From assembly GCA_039640495.1 (NCBI GenBank), contig CP046864.1:3671585-3735584 (forward strand): a stretch of DNA of 64,000 bases, written 5' to 3'. The translations under genes and the position numbers were made by a program. Of the stretch, positions 36,881 through 45,944 are shown in pieces. The notes under the pieces are model-generated. The model searched no databases. It was given only the letters and a program-made list of their open reading frames with translations, and was not told the DNA's origin. Positions within the stretch are counted from its first letter, which is position 1. Each line of letters starts with the position of its first letter. This DNA comes from Rhodobacteraceae bacterium IMCC1335. GTDB lineage: Bacteria; Pseudomonadota; Alphaproteobacteria; Rhodobacterales; Rhodobacteraceae.

Positions 36881-38457
36881 AAGGCCCGCTTCTCTCCTTG
36901 CAGCCAAGAATGCAGAACCTCCAAAATGTCTTCTTTACGCGCGCCCATGCCCTGGCTGAGCTGGCTGAGAGCGTCCTGCCCAGAGAGGGGCGGATCAGGT
37001 CGGGCAGGTTCCTCTGTTGGCGGTCGGTCCAGAAAACCTGGTTCGGGCGTCTCTTCAGCGGGCGTCGGCATCAACGCGGAGGCGGAAGTTTCAACCGCCA
37101 AACGCGGCGGCTGTGACGCCATCCGAGGCCGCGATGCTTTTAAAAGGGGACGGAAAATAAAATACAACATCACCGCAAGAACCATGCCCGTTGCAAGCAG
37201 CTTATAGCTGGCCTGCGAAGCAGGCGCAGCGCCTGAAACCGACGCTTGATTCGGTGCGTATGCGCCTGCGCGAGGATCAGAAAAATCCATTGCTTTTACG
37301 GTAATAAGATCGCCACGATCGGCTCGGAGCCCGATTGCAGAAGCAACCAGATCTTCAACATCTTGAACCAGCTCTGTGCCACCTGCGGGCGCCTCGAGCG
37401 CGCGTGTATTTAGCAAAACAGCAACCGAAAGATGTTTAATCATATCGGGCGAGATTAAGACCTCTCTGTTAATCTCAGACGTTTGGTAATTCACCGTTTC
37501 GGTATTTTCATTGTTTTCCCGCGTGACGCCATTGCCAGAATTGGCTGCAAAATCCGGCAGGTTCGAAGCTGCCCCAACGCGGTGCGACCCCGTATCTTGA
37601 TCCGATTGAACGGTTTCTTGCGTTTGGCGGCTCACCTCTACCCTGCCATCCGGATCATAAATTCTCTCAACCAGCTTTTCGCGGCTGTGCAAGGTTTCAA
37701 TGCTTACTTCCACAACCGCATTGCCCAAGCCAAACTGCGCCTCCAGCAACCGCTCAGCCTTTGCTTTAAGCTGCTGGGCGCGGGTCTCCGCATGAGTGGC
37801 TGCCGCATTTGGCGCGGGTGCATGCAAGATCCCCAAGCGATCATCGATCACCGCCACATCAGACAGCGCCAAACCTTCAACAGCTGAAGCAATCAAATAT
37901 TTCAAAGCTTGCACATGCGCGGCGCTTAACCCATGCCCAGCGCTGCTGAGCGCCACCGACGCTTTTGGACGCGATTGGCGCGAAACACCGCGCCCCGCAG
38001 GGCGCGACAAATGCACCCGTGCTTGTTTAATCATTGGATTTGCGGCAATTGTACGCGCAAGCTCACCTTCTTTTGCCCGCCAATACGCCGCATCAAACAT
38101 TTGGTAGCTTGTGCTAAAGCCTGATAAATCGTCGAGCAATTCGTAGCCTTGCGCATTGGGCTTGGGCAAACCCTGCGCCGCCAATCTTACGCGCAATAAA
38201 TCGCGCGTGCCGCTGGCAACAAAAAGGGTATTTCCTTTGAGGTAATAGTCCGCGCCCTGCTCTTCTAAGGCCGCGATTACCTCACCCGTTGCGCGCGCTT
38301 CTAACCCTGAATACAGCATTTCAAATTTCGGTGTGGCCTTGAGCCCTGTCAGAATTGCGGCCAACAAAGCCAGCACAGCAACCCCAAGCCCAATACCAAA
38401 AACGACCCGTCGCTCGTGCAACAGCCCTAAAAAACCTTCTTTGAAACCATCCATCAA
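36877..38457 (-). CDS. fliF: Flagellar MS-ring protein FliF
   Basis: Inner-membrane MS-ring, 526 residues. A first membrane helix (about residues 18-38) is followed by the ring-building motifs KFEMLYSGLEARATGEVIAA (about 43-62), ELARTIAANPMIKQARVHLS (about 132-151) and RPKASVALS, and a second membrane helix (about 420-436) precedes the cytoplasmic tail ending GEKRAL. The tail normally binds FliG, which is not encoded here. It is the first gene of the minus-strand fliF-H-N-P unit, with a CtrA-like site upstream. Confidence 0.94.
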   Translation of the reverse strand: MMDGFKEGFLGLLHERRVVFGIGLGVAVLALLAAILTGLKATPKFEMLYSGLEARATGEVIAALEEQGADYYLKGNTLFVASGTRDLLRVRLAAQGLPKPNAQGYELLDDLSGFSTSYQMFDAAYWRAKEGELARTIAANPMIKQARVHLSRPAGRGVSRQSRPKASVALSSAGHGLSAAHVQALKYLIASAVEGLALSDVAVIDDRLGILHAPAPNAAATHAETRAQQLKAKAERLLEAQFGLGNAVVEVSIETLHSREKLVERIYDPDGRVEVSRQTQETVQSDQDTGSHRVGAASNLPDFAANSGNGVTRENNENTETVNYQTSEINREVLISPDMIKHLSVAVLLNTRALEAPAGGTELVQDVEDLVASAIGLRADRGDLITVKAMDFSDPRAGAYAPNQASVSGAAPASQASYKLLATGMVLAVMLYFIFRPLLKASRPRMASQPPRLAVETSASALMPTPAEETPEPGFLDRPPTEEPARPDPPLSGQDALSQLSQGMGARKEDILEVLHSWLQGEKRAL

Positions 38458-38511
38458 GCAATCCCCTATCGACGCGTCTTCAATTACTTTCCTACAAGTG
38501 CCGCATCAGCC

Positions 38512-38526
38512 TTAACATTCGGTTAG
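38512..38526. promoter_or_regulatory. CtrA-like site between fliF and fliL
   Basis: TTAA, 7 bases, TTAG lies in the 115-base divergent spacer, one mismatch from the CtrA consensus TTAA-N7-TTAA. The same degenerate form, in reverse order, precedes flgE. A TATAAA lies about 22 bases beyond it toward fliL. Binding is inference. Confidence 0.42.
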
Positions 38527-38572
38527 GATCGATTGGGTTATAAAGATGCATCACATTTAAGAGGATATCGAC

Positions 38573-39058
38573 GTGCCAGGCCCATCAGCTGACCCTTCCA
38601 ATGCGCATCGCTCGAGGCTGCGCATAACGGCTATACTCAGTTTATTACTGGCCTTAAGCTTTGGCATCGCTGCGTTCTTTCTTACCCAAGGCACGTTCCA
38701 GATACGCTCTGTCAGCATGGGCATTTTGGGGGCGCTTCACACATCAGGCAATAGTAGCGAGTCAGCGTTTATTGAGCTAGATCCGTTCAAAGTAAGCATC
38801 GGAGATGCCAGCACGGACCGACATTTGCTTTTTGCCGCACAATTGGATGTGCCGCGCGATAAGATGCGCCAAGTCATACATTTGAAGCCGCGGATTACCG
38901 ACGTTTTGAATACCTATTTGCGCGCGCTCGATCTTGATGATGTTCGCCATCCAGCCGCGCTCACAAAATTGCGTGGCCAGATATTGCGCCGCGTTCAACT
39001 TATCGTTGGGGATGACAATATCAATGATCTTCTGATCATGAATTTTTTGATCAAGTGA
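38573..39058 (+). CDS. fliL: Flagellar basal-body protein FliL
   Basis: Single-span protein that rings the stator, 161 residues. The membrane helix is at about residues 20-38. The periplasmic domain carries AFIELDPFKVSIG (about 64-76) and the C-terminal family end RRVQLIVGDDNINDLLIMNF (about 139-158). The start is GTG, with AGAGGAT 6 bases upstream. It begins the unit fliL-DUF6468-motE-motA. A second, more distant FliL-like gene lies at 48198. Confidence 0.88.
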   Translation: MPGPSADPSNAHRSRLRITAILSLLLALSFGIAAFFLTQGTFQIRSVSMGILGALHTSGNSSESAFIELDPFKVSIGDASTDRHLLFAAQLDVPRDKMRQVIHLKPRITDVLNTYLRALDLDDVRHPAALTKLRGQILRRVQLIVGDDNINDLLIMNFLIK

Positions 39059-39065
39059 GGCGCGT

Positions 39066-39314
39066 ATGATCACCTATATTGCAGATTTGTTACTGATCTC
39101 AGGCGCTATGGCTGCTGGTATTTACTGCATTATCCTGTCGCGGCGCTTGGCGCAGCTGAACAATCTTGAACAGGGGGTTGGGGCAGCGGTGCAAGCCCTC
39201 TCGGGGCAGGTAGAGGATTTAAGCGCCACATTGGGGCAAGCCCGCGCAGCCGCAGCGCAATCAAACGGATCGCTTGAAGGATTAACGAAGCGCGCCGAAG
39301 AGGTTGCGCGATAA
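39066..39314 (+). CDS. DUF6468-type flagellar-cluster protein, cut short by an in-frame TAA
   Basis: The 82-residue reading frame has an N-terminal membrane segment (about residues 5-22) and the charged helix typical of the DUF6468 proteins found in alphaproteobacterial flagellar clusters. It ends KRAEEVAR then TAA. The same frame continues directly as LELMLAALHDLPAL and on to 39437, which reads like the missing C-terminus of the family. The TAA at 39312 therefore looks like a point mutation splitting the gene, unless a two-part form is real. The RBS is GAGG. The function of the family is unknown. Confidence 0.65.
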   Translation: MITYIADLLLISGAMAAGIYCIILSRRLAQLNNLEQGVGAAVQALSGQVEDLSATLGQARAAAAQSNGSLEGLTKRAEEVAR

Positions 39315-39437
39315 TTAGAGCTGATGTTGGCCGCGTTGCATGATTTGCCCGCTTTGGCAAATGATCAAGAGGCGGCGCAATCCGCAGCGCCGGATATTGA
39401 ATTCAAACACCGTCCAGAACATCGGACGGCCCTATGA
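39315..39437 (+). pseudogene. In-frame continuation of the DUF6468 gene after the stop
   Basis: This stretch continues in the same frame after the TAA at 39312-39314 with no further stop until TGA at 39435. An ATG at 39324 could restart translation and give a 37-residue peptide beginning MLAALHDLPALANDQE. The stop overlaps the ATG of the MotE-like gene by ATGA, as would the original full-length gene, which supports a single ancestral gene of about 123 codons. Confidence 0.6.
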
Positions 39438-40024
39438 GCGTGCACAGTCCTGCCCTACAAAACCGTCCGCTCTTCCTGATCGCCGGATTGTTGTTTTTAT
39501 CGGCGCTCATGCGGTTTTCTCTACACGCGGATGACGCTTGGGCCTTCGCTCAACCATCACCAAAAGAGCAGCCAGAGGAGGTGCAGGAACGCGCCTTAAA
39601 TTTTTGCGCGCAAAATGGCGAACCAGAGGCTCTTATCTTGGCGCTTGAGGAAAAGCGCCAAAGGCTCGCGCAACAAGAAGACGCGTTGCGCACACAGGAA
39701 TTGGTACAAAAGATCAGCATAGCGCGGATAAAAGATCAACTTAAAGAGTTGGAAGCAGCCGAAACCGCGCTGTCAGACATGATCGCGCGCGCTGAATTGG
39801 CTGCAGAAAAAGACGTCTCACAGCTTATCGCTGTCTATTCTGCGATGAAGCCAAAACAAGCGGCGCTGTTATTTGAAGAAATGGACGCCACTTTTGCTTC
39901 GGGATTTTTGGGCCTGATGAAACCCCGCATAGCCGCCGATATTATGGCCGATTTAAGCCCCGAAAAAGCCTATGCGCTGAGCGTTCTGCTGGCTGGGCGC
40001 AACGCCAGCGTGCCCAGCCGCTAG
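39434..40024 (+). CDS. MotE-like periplasmic flagellar chaperone protein
   Basis: The 196-residue protein has a signal or anchor (about residues 13-32), a long coiled coil (about 68-130) and a C-terminal MgtE-N-like domain with SAMKPKQAALLFEEMDATFA and FLGLMKPRIAADIMADLSPEKA (quoted in part). This matches the MotE family, which stabilises MotC or stator assembly in rhizobia. Position before motA agrees. Start ATG overlaps the upstream TGA. Confidence 0.78.
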   Translation: MSVHSPALQNRPLFLIAGLLFLSALMRFSLHADDAWAFAQPSPKEQPEEVQERALNFCAQNGEPEALILALEEKRQRLAQQEDALRTQELVQKISIARIKDQLKELEAAETALSDMIARAELAAEKDVSQLIAVYSAMKPKQAALLFEEMDATFASGFLGLMKPRIAADIMADLSPEKAYALSVLLAGRNASVPSR

Positions 40025-40040
40025 TTTTAGGAGCATTACG

Positions 40041-40910
40041 ATGCACGGAATTTTTGGAGTTTTTTTCATCTTTTTGATGGTTTTCGGCGGCTTTCTGATC
40101 GCCGGGGGCACGTTGGATATTATCCTGATCTCTTTGCCCGTTGAAATGATGATTATTTGCGGTGCGGCATTTGGCGCCTTCTTAATCAGCAATGATCGGG
40201 CAATTATTATTCAAACCTTTAAGGATTCCACAAAGATTTTTCGCGGCGCGAAATGGACCGATCAGGATTATCAAGATTTACTCTGCTTGTTGTTTGAAAT
40301 CATTCGAATGTCGCGCCAAAATCCAATCGAAATCGATGATCATATTGATGCGCCTTATGATTCTAAAATTTTTACGCGCTATCCTAAAATTCTAGCGGAT
40401 GCCGAGGCCACAAACCTCATTTGCGATACGCTTCGATCTGCAACAATGAATTATGATAACCCGCATCAGGTAGAAGAGCTGCTCGATAATCGAATGCAAA
40501 CGCATCTTCAACAAGCGCTACAATCAAGCCGCGCATTGCAACAGGTTGCCGAGGGCTTGCCCGCGCTGGGAATCGTTGCCGCTGTTTTGGGCGTGATCAA
40601 AACGATGGGATCAATTGACCAACCGCCAGAAATCTTGGGCCGCATGATCGGCAGTGCCTTAGTGGGCACATTTCTCGGGGTTTTCCTATCCTATGGATTG
40701 GTTGGCCCATTTGCCACGAAATTAAAAGCGCTGATGCAGCAAGAGGCGCATTTCTATCAGCTCATCCGGCAGGTCTTAATCACCAATCTTCACAACCATT
40801 CCACCACAATCTGCATTGAGGTGGGGCGACAAAATACACCACAGATTTACCGACCCAGTTTTGCGGTTCTGGAAAACGCCTTGAAAGAATTAAAAGTGTC
40901 ATTGGCATGA
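40041..40910 (+). CDS. motA: Flagellar motor stator protein MotA
   Basis: Proton-channel stator subunit, 289 residues with four membrane spans (about residues 3-25, 30-50, 165-190 and 205-222). The alphaproteobacterial MotA signature AEGLPALGIVAAVLGVIKTM (about 170-189) and IGSALVGTFLGVFLSYGLVG (about 205-224) are clear. The cytoplasmic loop, with charged residues that meet FliG, is at about 60-160. TAGGAG precedes the ATG. It overlaps the next gene by ATGA. Confidence 0.95.
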   Translation: MHGIFGVFFIFLMVFGGFLIAGGTLDIILISLPVEMMIICGAAFGAFLISNDRAIIIQTFKDSTKIFRGAKWTDQDYQDLLCLLFEIIRMSRQNPIEIDDHIDAPYDSKIFTRYPKILADAEATNLICDTLRSATMNYDNPHQVEELLDNRMQTHLQQALQSSRALQQVAEGLPALGIVAAVLGVIKTMGSIDQPPEILGRMIGSALVGTFLGVFLSYGLVGPFATKLKALMQQEAHFYQLIRQVLITNLHNHSTTICIEVGRQNTPQIYRPSFAVLENALKELKVSLA

Positions 40911-43078
40911 AGCTTTGCCTTTGGTTTTGTTTGGTTAATCTTCTTATCTTGCCCGCCCATAGCGCTGATCTGAAAATTCGCGCCGGCGAACATGCTGGTT
41001 TTTCGCGCATCGTACTCTATCCGCCCACGCATAATCCTTGGCGCTATAAAACGCAGCCAAACGGTTTTTCATTGCGCTTTGAAACCCCCATCTCTGCGCT
41101 GGATACGCGCAAAACATTCGAGCGTCTGCACAGCGATCGCGTGGCAGGTATTGAATTGAGAAACAACAATCAAACACTGTTTATTCGATATGGATGCCCC
41201 TGCCGAACCAAGCATTTTAAAACGCCTGCGGGACTTTTGGTTTTTGATATTTCGCGGAAACCGCGCGCGCCCACTCAACAGCTTGATCTGCATTCAAAAG
41301 GCGGATTGGTCAACTCCATTCGCTTGGAAGACCCCGCCGAAAAGCGCCAACTCCCTTTATTCGTGTTGAAATCTAAAAAACCCATCGGACCTGACTGGCT
41401 GAACAGGCCGATTATGCAGAAAAATGAATCCCAACGCGACGATTTAGAAAGGATGTATAAAGCATTCTTAGAAACTGCCCAACCCGATCAAACCTCCACA
41501 GCATTTGAGCTAACAGCCGTGGATGATGCGCAACCCGGCCCCCCGCAATCGCTCATAACAAGCCCTAAAGCCATCGCCCCAACGCAGATGTTGCACCCGG
41601 TTTTTAATCCTTTAAACACGGGAAAAACGCCCAGATTTGAATGTCCAAAACCAGAGGCGATCGATTTTCAAAACTGGTCAAATGGCAAGGTGTTTCACCT
41701 AGAGCTAGCAGCGCTGCGCAGCGCGCTTACGGGCGAATTTGACCGCTTAAACGAGGTAAAAATACAAGAGCTGATCCGCTTTTATCTTGCTGAGGCGCTG
41801 GCCCCCGAAGCCCGTCTGATAATTCAAGCCTTGGCCCAAAACAGCGAGACCATTGATCTTTACTTTGAAATCTCACAAATTTTAGACGCAACACACCACC
41901 AACAAACAAAGTTTTTCCAAAAATTTCAAACATGTTCAGGGGATATCGCGCTATGGGCCTATCTGGCTGAACCAATCGCTACCGCTGCTCAAACCACGCC
42001 AAATTGGGATCATTCCGCGATTGCCTTCACATTTTCAGGCCTTCCCAAAGCCATGAAAAAAGCTGTGGCTGCGCGGCTGTCTGATCGCTTTCTAGCCGAT
42101 AAGAAGCCCAAACAAGCCGCGTTAATCGGGCGCATTTTAGACACCTTATACAGTCCTGACAGCCCAAAACAGACCGCTTTAAAAGCAAAGCTTGATCTTT
42201 ATTCCGGCGCAAAGGCGCACGCTTTAGAGCGATTGGAAAAATCGCTGGTTCAAAACCAAACGCTTGCGCCAGAAGCTCTGATCAGTTTGGTTGATCTTTT
42301 GATCGAATTTGACAAAAAGCCCCCCGCAGGGTTGTTAGATATCAGCCAGGGTTTGTGGCGCAAACATCGAAGCGACTCGATTGGCAAATCACTCGAATTG
42401 ACTCTCATAAAAGCCCGTATTCTGAGCGGAAAATTCAAAACGGCTTTGCTGCGCTGCCGGCCGGCCTATCACGGCCCGGAATTTTGCCATATTTATTATC
42501 AAATAATGATTGAAAAATCACCCGACGTGGTTTTTTTGAAACTCGCCTTTACCTTCCCTGAAAATGCACCAAAATCCGCTTTTTTAGCGGCGGCTAACCG
42601 CCTGCTAGATCTAGGGTTTTACGATCACGCCACCCGATTATCCTATTTCGGTCGTTCGACCCAAAATACGGCGGAGGAACGCCTGTTACAGGCGCGCATT
42701 GGCCTGCTGAAAGGCGAGGAGACTCGCGTTTTGGACATGCTCTCTCAGGTGGAAACACCCAAGGCCATGGCCATAAAGGCGCAAGCCCTTACGGCACTAA
42801 AGCAACCTGAAGCCGCAAGAGCCATCTTTATGCGATTAAACGATAAAGACAGCGCGTTTAAAGCGGCTTTATCGGGGCTTAACGCAGGTACGCTGAACGC
42901 GCTGGGCTATCCGAGCCTGGCGAAATTGGTGCAGCAGCCAGACCACCGCGACATTCACCGTGAAGCGACAGGCCTTGCCAAAAACAGGGAATCCCTAAAG
43001 AGCAGCAAAAACCTAAGGGCTATTATAATGCAAACGCTCGCGGTTCCAAAAACGCAGGGCGAAAAACAACGACCATAA
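40907..43078 (+). CDS. Large periplasmic protein with AMIN-like and TPR-like parts, unknown
   Basis: The 723-residue product starts with a Sec signal (about residues 1-19, ending AHSA). Residues 20-115 form a beta-rich unit (IRAGEHAGFSRIVLYPP, FSLRFETPISAL) resembling an AMIN domain, which binds cell wall in other proteins. The rest is helical and repetitive, especially 330-700, like a TPR or HEAT solenoid. It overlaps motA by ATGA and precedes sltF, so it likely works in the periplasm on the motor or rod, perhaps like MotC. No enzyme motif is seen. Confidence 0.65.
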   Translation: MKLCLWFCLVNLLILPAHSADLKIRAGEHAGFSRIVLYPPTHNPWRYKTQPNGFSLRFETPISALDTRKTFERLHSDRVAGIELRNNNQTLFIRYGCPCRTKHFKTPAGLLVFDISRKPRAPTQQLDLHSKGGLVNSIRLEDPAEKRQLPLFVLKSKKPIGPDWLNRPIMQKNESQRDDLERMYKAFLETAQPDQTSTAFELTAVDDAQPGPPQSLITSPKAIAPTQMLHPVFNPLNTGKTPRFECPKPEAIDFQNWSNGKVFHLELAALRSALTGEFDRLNEVKIQELIRFYLAEALAPEARLIIQALAQNSETIDLYFEISQILDATHHQQTKFFQKFQTCSGDIALWAYLAEPIATAAQTTPNWDHSAIAFTFSGLPKAMKKAVAARLSDRFLADKKPKQAALIGRILDTLYSPDSPKQTALKAKLDLYSGAKAHALERLEKSLVQNQTLAPEALISLVDLLIEFDKKPPAGLLDISQGLWRKHRSDSIGKSLELTLIKARILSGKFKTALLRCRPAYHGPEFCHIYYQIMIEKSPDVVFLKLAFTFPENAPKSAFLAAANRLLDLGFYDHATRLSYFGRSTQNTAEERLLQARIGLLKGEETRVLDMLSQVETPKAMAIKAQALTALKQPEAARAIFMRLNDKDSAFKAALSGLNAGTLNALGYPSLAKLVQQPDHRDIHREATGLAKNRESLKSSKNLRAIIMQTLAVPKTQGEKQRP

Positions 43079-43134
43079 CGAAAAAGAAACCACTGCCAGA
43101 CTAGAGTATAGCCGTTTTAGAAACCGAGGTTTTG

Positions 43135-43857
43135 ATGGATATAGTGAAACATGTGCACACGATTTGGCTGGCCATCAGTTTCTTTCTGATACCCATGTTT
43201 TCCGCGCACGCCTTGCCGCGAAATCCGGTGGAACAATGCGATCACGCGGCCGTGCTTGCAAGCCAAGACACTGCTGTTCCGCTGGCCATTCTTTGGGCAC
43301 TAACGCGCACTGAAACCGGCCATTTCCAAAATAAAACGCTGGTGCCTTGGCCATGGACAGTAAATGCAGCGGGCACGGGGCACTGGCTTAAAACAAAGCA
43401 ACAGGCGTTAAAAACGGCCAAAGCAGCCATTCATAAGAATGCAAAATCAACCGATATCGGGTGTTTTCAACTGAATTACCACTGGCATGGCAAGCAATTT
43501 GGATCGCTTGCAAATATGTTGGACCCAATGAAAAATGCCGCTTACGCCGCTAAGTTTCTGGGCCAGCTGTATCAAGAAACCGACAATTGGATATCGGCAG
43601 CCGGCCGGTTTCATTCGCGCACTGAAAAATACGCCCGCCCTTATCGACAGCGCTTCCAGCGAATTTTAAGCGGGTTTGAGCCGGCCTCCCAAAGCGTCAG
43701 ACGCCCATTTTTAGCCATCAAACCAAGCGGTTCCGACGGTCACCAAAACCAGTTTCCTTTGCTCAAAGCGGGCCTTAAAAACACGGCGCATGGATCTTTA
43801 ATGCCTTTGGCAGAGGGATCACAAAGCGCGCTTTTCGACCGGTCTCCCTCGCGGTGA
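43135..43857 (+). CDS. sltF: Flagellar lytic transglycosylase (SltF-type)
   Basis: Exported SLT-fold muramidase that opens peptidoglycan for the rod, about 240 residues. The signal peptide runs to about residue 26. The catalytic-glutamate motif is ILWALTRTETG (about 52-62), with DIGCFQLNYHWHG (about 103-115) and AAYAAKFLGQLY (about 132) as further SLT motifs. The C-terminal 60 residues are unstructured and may bind FlgJ or chaperone. The ATG at 43135 follows GAGG; TTG at 43132 is the alternative. It overlaps flhA. Confidence 0.85.
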   Translation: MDIVKHVHTIWLAISFFLIPMFSAHALPRNPVEQCDHAAVLASQDTAVPLAILWALTRTETGHFQNKTLVPWPWTVNAAGTGHWLKTKQQALKTAKAAIHKNAKSTDIGCFQLNYHWHGKQFGSLANMLDPMKNAAYAAKFLGQLYQETDNWISAAGRFHSRTEKYARPYRQRFQRILSGFEPASQSVRRPFLAIKPSGSDGHQNQFPLLKAGLKNTAHGSLMPLAEGSQSALFDRSPSR

Positions 43858-45944
43858 TAGGATCATCAATACAGCTGAACTTAAAACGTATCAACGCCAA
43901 GCTTTACCTGGCAATGGGGCTGATGGGGGTGATCCTGATGATGATTATTCCCTTGCCCGCCTGGATTTTAGATTTCGGGTTGGCGCTGTCTTTCGGGCTG
44001 GCTATTTTGATTTTTACGCTGACGCTCTTTATCGATCGACCATTAGAGTTTTCCGCGCTTCCCACCCTGTTGCTGGCCGCCCTAATGCTGCGCTTGGCGT
44101 TAAATATTTCTTCTACGAAATTGATCATTGGACAGGGGCATACGGGCACAGCAGCGGCCGGATTGGTCATTGAAAGTTTTGCCAATTTTGTGATGGGTGG
44201 CAGCCTGTTTTTAGGGTTGGTGGTGTTTGGCATTTTGATGATTGTTAACTTCACAGTGATCACAAAAGGCGCCGGTCGAATGGCCGAGGTTGGGGCGCGG
44301 TTCGCGCTTGACGCCATGCCCGGGCGCCAAATGGCCATTGATAGCGATCTCGCATCAGGAGCACTAAGCCATGACGAAGCCCGCCTAAAACGCGAAACCG
44401 AGCATCAGGAAACGAATTTTTACGGATCGCTCGACGGCGCCTCAAAATTTGTGAAAGGCGATGCGATCGCGGGATTGCTGATCACATTACTCAACCTAGT
44501 TATGGGCCTAATGATTGGTCTGTTTAAGCATCACATGCCGGTCGCGGATGCATTCGCAACATATAGTATTTTAACCGTGGGTGACGGGCTGGTCAGCCAG
44601 ATCCCGGCGGTGATTATGTCCTTGGCAACGGCGCTTTTATTGGCCCGCGGAACAAGCAAAACAGCCGCTGAAAAAGAAATTTTCGGCCAATTATCAAACC
44701 ACCCAGACGCGCTGGCAGCGGTATCTGCCTTGATGGTCCTGTTCGCTTTCCTGCCAGGTCTGCCGATCCTGCCGTTTTTATTTGGAGCCTTCGGTCTGGG
44801 GTTAGCCGCGGTTTTCAGCCATAAAAATCGCAAAAATCTTTTGCCGCAGCCAACCGAATCTAGCCCACAAAACTCAACACAGAACCCTATGGGCGATTTG
44901 CTGCAACTGGAGGATTTACATCTTGCCTTTGCAAGCGATTTGATCCCGATGATTCTGGATCAATCGCATGGTTTAGACAAGAGAATAGCCAATATGCGGC
45001 GCTATATTGCCGGAGAATATGGTGTGATTTTACCAAAAGTCCGATTGACCGATGAACCCGCCCTGAGCGATGGCGCTTACAGCATTCGGGTGCAGGGTGT
45101 GGAACAGGCAAAGGGGGTGCTTAAACCCGATCGGATGATGGCGCTTTTGCCGGCAGATGATCAAGCCGATTCTATCAGCGGGGAAGAGCTTGCCGAGCCG
45201 GTTTACGGTGCTCCAGCGAAATGGGTCGACCCAGAAGATCAAGAAGCTTTAGCTATCCAGGGCATCACGATCGTGTCAGGATCAGAAGTTTTAGCCACCC
45301 ATCTTTTGGAAATATTGAAGCAGAACTTTTCGAGGTTGCTGACCTTACCGGCGCTATATGATCTTCTGGAAACGTTAAAATCACTGAATGACCCTGAAAA
45401 AGCCCAAGCCAATAGAACCCTGATCGACAATCTGATTCCCAGTAAAGTCAGTATGACACGCTTACTAGAGACATTGCGCGGTCTTTTGAATGAAGGGGTT
45501 TCAATTCGAAATTTACCACTGATTATCGAAAGCCTCGCACAGGCAGATGCCTGCGATACGCTGATGGCAATCGCCCATGTGCGCAAATGCTTGGGCTTTC
45601 AAATCACCGCCAAACTTGCCCAAGCAGATCCGCAATTGCCCATGCTGCAACTTGATCCTGCTTGGGAAGCCAAATTTCAAACCTATCAAACAAACACAAC
45701 AAGCGGCACGGCAGATGTGGCCCTGCCGGCCGATCTGTTTCAACGCCTCTCAAGCCAATTGGCCAAAGGCCTTTCAGATGCAGCCAATCAAGGCTATCAA
45801 GCCACAATCTTAACCTCGAGCCAACGCCGCCATTTTATAAAAAATATAATCCAGGCGCGCGGGCTTAACAGCCCCGTCATAAGCTTTGATGAGCTTGGCC
45901 ATCGCGCAAAGCCCAAATTTATTGGCTCAATCGCCTATGAGTGA
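43854..45944 (+). CDS. flhA: Flagellar export gate protein FlhA
   Basis: Export-gate component with eight membrane spans and a cytoplasmic substrate-docking ring, 696 residues. The FHIPEP-family signature FALDAMPGRQMAIDSDLASG (about residues 150-169) is present, as is GFSL-like TILTVGDGLVSQIPAVIMSL. The C-terminal cytoplasmic part begins at about 330. The start is GTG in a GTGA overlap with sltF. The stop overlaps fliR. Confidence 0.97.
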   Translation: MIGSSIQLNLKRINAKLYLAMGLMGVILMMIIPLPAWILDFGLALSFGLAILIFTLTLFIDRPLEFSALPTLLLAALMLRLALNISSTKLIIGQGHTGTAAAGLVIESFANFVMGGSLFLGLVVFGILMIVNFTVITKGAGRMAEVGARFALDAMPGRQMAIDSDLASGALSHDEARLKRETEHQETNFYGSLDGASKFVKGDAIAGLLITLLNLVMGLMIGLFKHHMPVADAFATYSILTVGDGLVSQIPAVIMSLATALLLARGTSKTAAEKEIFGQLSNHPDALAAVSALMVLFAFLPGLPILPFLFGAFGLGLAAVFSHKNRKNLLPQPTESSPQNSTQNPMGDLLQLEDLHLAFASDLIPMILDQSHGLDKRIANMRRYIAGEYGVILPKVRLTDEPALSDGAYSIRVQGVEQAKGVLKPDRMMALLPADDQADSISGEELAEPVYGAPAKWVDPEDQEALAIQGITIVSGSEVLATHLLEILKQNFSRLLTLPALYDLLETLKSLNDPEKAQANRTLIDNLIPSKVSMTRLLETLRGLLNEGVSIRNLPLIIESLAQADACDTLMAIAHVRKCLGFQITAKLAQADPQLPMLQLDPAWEAKFQTYQTNTTSGTADVALPADLFQRLSSQLAKGLSDAANQGYQATILTSSQRRHFIKNIIQARGLNSPVISFDELGHRAKPKFIGSIAYE

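Noticed and set aside
39312..39314. TAA as a recoded (selenocysteine or pyrrolysine) codon
   Set aside because: Those systems recode TGA and TAG, not TAA, and no special downstream structure is evident.
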